From NCBI GenBank assembly GCA_002439665.1, contig DJPC01000044.1, positions 1 to 8,145 of the forward strand: a DNA stretch of 8,145 nt. Direction: 5' to 3'. Positions within the stretch are counted from its first letter, which is position 1; the number at the start of each line of letters is the position of its first letter. Below, one piece after another: positions 7,051 through 8,145 of the stretch. A model generated the notes under the pieces. It saw only the letters and a program-made list of their open reading frames with translations. It made no database searches and had not been told where the DNA came from. The DNA is from Dialister sp. UBA6422. GTDB lineage: Bacteria; Bacillota; Negativicutes; Veillonellales; Dialisteraceae. A program made the translations under genes and the position numbers.

Positions 7051-7087
7051 GGTGGCACAGATCATTTAGCAAGTGCCGCCTTTTATT
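7051..7087 (+). terminator. Intrinsic terminator after nadK
   Basis: GGTGGCAC (7051-7058) pairs with GTGCCGCC (7073-7080): eight pairs, one of them G-T, with a 14-base loop, followed immediately by TTTTATT. It lies 29 bases after the nadK stop and ends the long upstream gene block before the separately promoted rplU operon. Confidence 0.88.
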
Positions 7088-7247
7088 GTGGAAATAAAAA
7101 CTATTAGTCCGTATGATATAAAATGGATAGATAAGAAATCATTTGTTTCTATTAGGTTATATCATTGGCCCTCATAAGTGGGAAAAAGATGGTGTGCCTT
7201 ACGTTCTATCCGGTTGTTTTCATTCTAGATATAACAGTAAAAAATAT
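7088..7247. other. Non-coding stretch between nadK terminator and rplU promoter, with an inverted repeat
   Basis: I see no coding sequence here in any frame that resembles a protein. The one clear structure is a perfect 9-base inverted repeat: ATGATATAA at 7113-7121 and TTATATCAT at 7157-7165. Inside it a smaller hairpin is possible (AGAAA 7134-7138 with TTTCT 7146-7150). No T tract follows, so it is not a standard terminator. A further small stem may form at 7169-7182. The base composition is AT-rich, which makes short inverted repeats fairly likely by chance. An operator, an unrecognised small RNA and a decayed gene are all possible; none is supported by more than this structure. Confidence 0.35.
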
Positions 7248-7275
7248 TTGACAAGTATATCTTTTTTGCTACAAT
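7248..7275 (+). promoter_or_regulatory. Sigma-A promoter of the rplU–prp–rpmA operon
   Basis: TTGACA (7248-7253) is a perfect -35 box. TACAAT (7270-7275) is a one-mismatch -10 box at a 16-base spacing, with an extended TG element at 7267-7268. Transcription should begin near 7282, giving a leader of about 100 bases before the rplU ATG. It is the strongest promoter-like sequence in the window and fits a highly expressed ribosomal operon. Confidence 0.88.
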
Positions 7276-7281
7276 AATCAA

Positions 7282-7370
7282 GTCATTGTACAAGGTGCCA
7301 TGACGCAACCGCACGGAGACGGCTCCGTAAATGCTTTTAATAGCTGCCATGTTCGGCGAGTATAGTAAAG
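7282..7370 (+). ncRNA. Structured 5' leader of rplU, candidate L21 leader element
   Basis: Three hairpins can be drawn between the promoter and the rplU ribosome-binding site. The first is GGTGC (7294-7298) with GC and ACC (7305-7310, one bulged A), around loop CATGAC. The second is ACGGAG (7313-7318) with CTCCGT (7323-7328), perfect, with loop ACGG. The third is TGCC (7345-7348) with GGCG (7355-7358), around loop ATGTTC. Firmicutes are known to carry an 'L21 leader' RNA motif at this position, thought to mediate feedback control of the operon; the position and structured nature fit, but I did not match it to the published consensus. The second hairpin, extended by a GC/GC pair, is followed by TTTT (7335-7338), so premature termination is conceivable. 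Confidence 0.6.
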
Positions 7371-7383
7371 AGGAGGTGCACAC

Positions 7384-7692
7384 ATGTACGCAATTATCAA
7401 AACCGGTGGTAAACAGTACTGCGTTGAAGAAGGCAAAGTCATTACCATTGAAAAACTGGAAGCTCAGCAGGGTGAAGAAGTTACATTTGATGAAGTTCTT
7501 CTCGTATCTGGTGATGCTGTAAAGATTGGCCAGCCAACCGTTGCAGGCGCAAAGGTTACAGCTAAGGTTCTTGAACAGGGTAAAGAAGCTAAGATTCGTA
7601 TTTTTAAATACAAAGCTAAGTCCAATTACCGTCGTCGTCAGGGACATCGTCAGCCATTCACAAAGGTTCAGATCGAAAAGATCGAAGGCTAA
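7384..7692 (+). CDS. rplU: 50S ribosomal protein L21
   Basis: L21 is a large-subunit protein that binds 23S rRNA. The 102 residues are the standard length. The N-terminus [19 protein letters not shown], the central DEVLLVSGD and the basic C-terminal stretch [19 protein letters not shown] (residues 78-96) are diagnostic. AGGAGGTG at 7371-7378, 5 bases before the ATG, is a very strong ribosome-binding site. Codons are of the highly expressed type (CGT, GGT, CTG, GTT), as in efp. The stop codon shares one base with the prp start (TAATG), so the next gene is translationally coupled. Confidence 0.98.
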   Translation: MYAIIKTGGKQYCVEEGKVITIEKLEAQQGEEVTFDEVLLVSGDAVKIGQPTVAGAKVTAKVLEQGKEAKIRIFKYKAKSNYRRRQGHRQPFTKVQIEKIEG

Positions 7693-8018
7693 TGATTACC
7701 GCAAAAATGCATAGGGATGCAAAGGGTTTCTATAGAGGTTTTACCATTTCTGGACATGCTGATGGCTATGAAGGAGATGGAGAGTATGATTTGGTATGTG
7801 CTGCTGTGTCAGCTATTACGTTGACTATTGCCAGTGGTCTCCAAAATATACTTCACCTAAAGGGATCTTTTGATTCGAAATCGGGCTTTCTAAACGTGAA
7901 TCTTTTTTCTGAAAGTAATGACAAAAGCCAAGTCTTGATAGAAACTATGGTACATGGTTTGAAGTCCATTCAGGCTCAGTATCCTGATAAATTACAAATT
8001 ATAGATATAAAGGGGTGA
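7692..8018 (+). CDS. prp: Ribosomal-processing cysteine protease Prp (YsxB family)
   Basis: Prp removes the N-terminal extension of ribosomal protein L27 in Firmicutes and related groups, a step essential in Staphylococcus aureus. The 108 residues are the usual size. The catalytic pair lies in [10 protein letters not shown] and [11 protein letters not shown]: His22 and Cys36. From memory the S. aureus pair is His22 and Cys34, so the loop here is about two residues longer. The start ATG overlaps the rplU stop by one base. Only GAAGG at 7684-7688 precedes it, close to the ATG, so translation probably relies on coupling to rplU. The gene sits between rplU and rpmA, the standard position, and its substrate is encoded directly downstream. 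Codon use is less biased than in the flanking ribosomal genes, as expected for an enzyme needed in small amounts. Confidence 0.95.
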   Translation: MITAKMHRDAKGFYRGFTISGHADGYEGDGEYDLVCAAVSAITLTIASGLQNILHLKGSFDSKSGFLNVNLFSESNDKSQVLIETMVHGLKSIQAQYPDKLQIIDIKG

Positions 8019-8023
8019 ATTTC

Positions 8024-8145
8024 ATGTTACTGTTTGATCTTCAGTTATTCGCTCATAAAAAAGGTGTTTCCAGCACAAAGAACGGCCGTGATTCTAACGC
8101 GCAGCGCCTGGGAACCAAGATGCATGCAGGTCAGATTGCTAAACC
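8024..8145 (+). CDS. rpmA: 50S ribosomal protein L27 with Prp-cleaved N-terminal extension (5' part)
   Basis: Forty codons are present before the window ends. L27 reaches toward the peptidyl-transferase centre of the 50S subunit. The peptide starts [10 protein letters not shown] and continues [20 protein letters not shown]. The second part is the normal mature N-terminus of L27; the first ten residues are the extension typical of Firmicutes, with Prp expected to cut after the LFA triplet. AGGGGTG at 8011-8017, 6 bases before the ATG, is a good ribosome-binding site and overlaps the end of prp. The gene is incomplete only because the window stops. Confidence 0.97.
   Translation, partial: MLLFDLQLFAHKKGVSSTKNGRDSNAQRLGTKMHAGQIAK

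Noticed and set aside
7225..7647. Long open frame on the minus strand opposite rplU and its leader
   Set aside because: It runs antisense to a certain ribosomal protein gene, its peptide resembles no family I know, and it has no promoter or ribosome-binding site of its own.

Overview
The window looks like core chromosome of a low-GC, non-spore-forming member of the Firmicutes. The gene order (M24 peptidase–efp–asp23–nusB–TsaD-like–xseA–xseB–ispA–tlyA–nadK, then rplU–prp–rpmA) and the protein sequences suggest a Negativicutes bacterium such as a Dialister- or Veillonella-like anaerobe. That placement is a judgement from memory of gene order and sequence style, not a database result. All genes read on the + strand; I see no mobile element, CRISPR array, tRNA or rRNA.

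Layout. Positions 1-84 are the last 27 codons of an M24 (Xaa-Pro-type) peptidase, followed closely by efp (100-660) and a hairpin that may act as a weak terminator (683-726). Two Asp23/Gls24-family genes follow (808-1167 and 1170-1517), then nusB (1599-1985), a paralogue of the tRNA-modification protein TsaD (1988-2947), the two exonuclease VII subunit genes xseA and xseB, ispA, tlyA and nadK (ending 7021). These genes are tightly spaced or overlapping, with translational coupling at xseA/xseB and xseB/ispA. A strong intrinsic terminator (7051-7087) closes this block.

The second block is the ribosomal-protein operon rplU–prp–rpmA. It has a near-consensus sigma-A promoter (7248-7275) and a structured leader of about 90 nt of the kind known upstream of rplU in Firmicutes. 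Prp is the cysteine protease that removes the N-terminal extension of L27. The rpmA start in this window encodes exactly such an extension, so protease and substrate lie side by side.

Working together: efp, nusB, tlyA, rplU, prp and rpmA serve transcription and translation; xseA/xseB serve DNA repair; ispA serves isoprenoid supply; nadK supplies NADP; the Asp23 proteins are probably envelope-associated. Most of the window is ordinary housekeeping sequence. The parts most worth a second look are the TsaD paralogue of unknown function, an XseA that ends without the usual C-terminal segment, the repeated motif in the rplU leader, and an unexplained inverted repeat upstream of the rplU promoter. 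I found no clear new multi-gene system.
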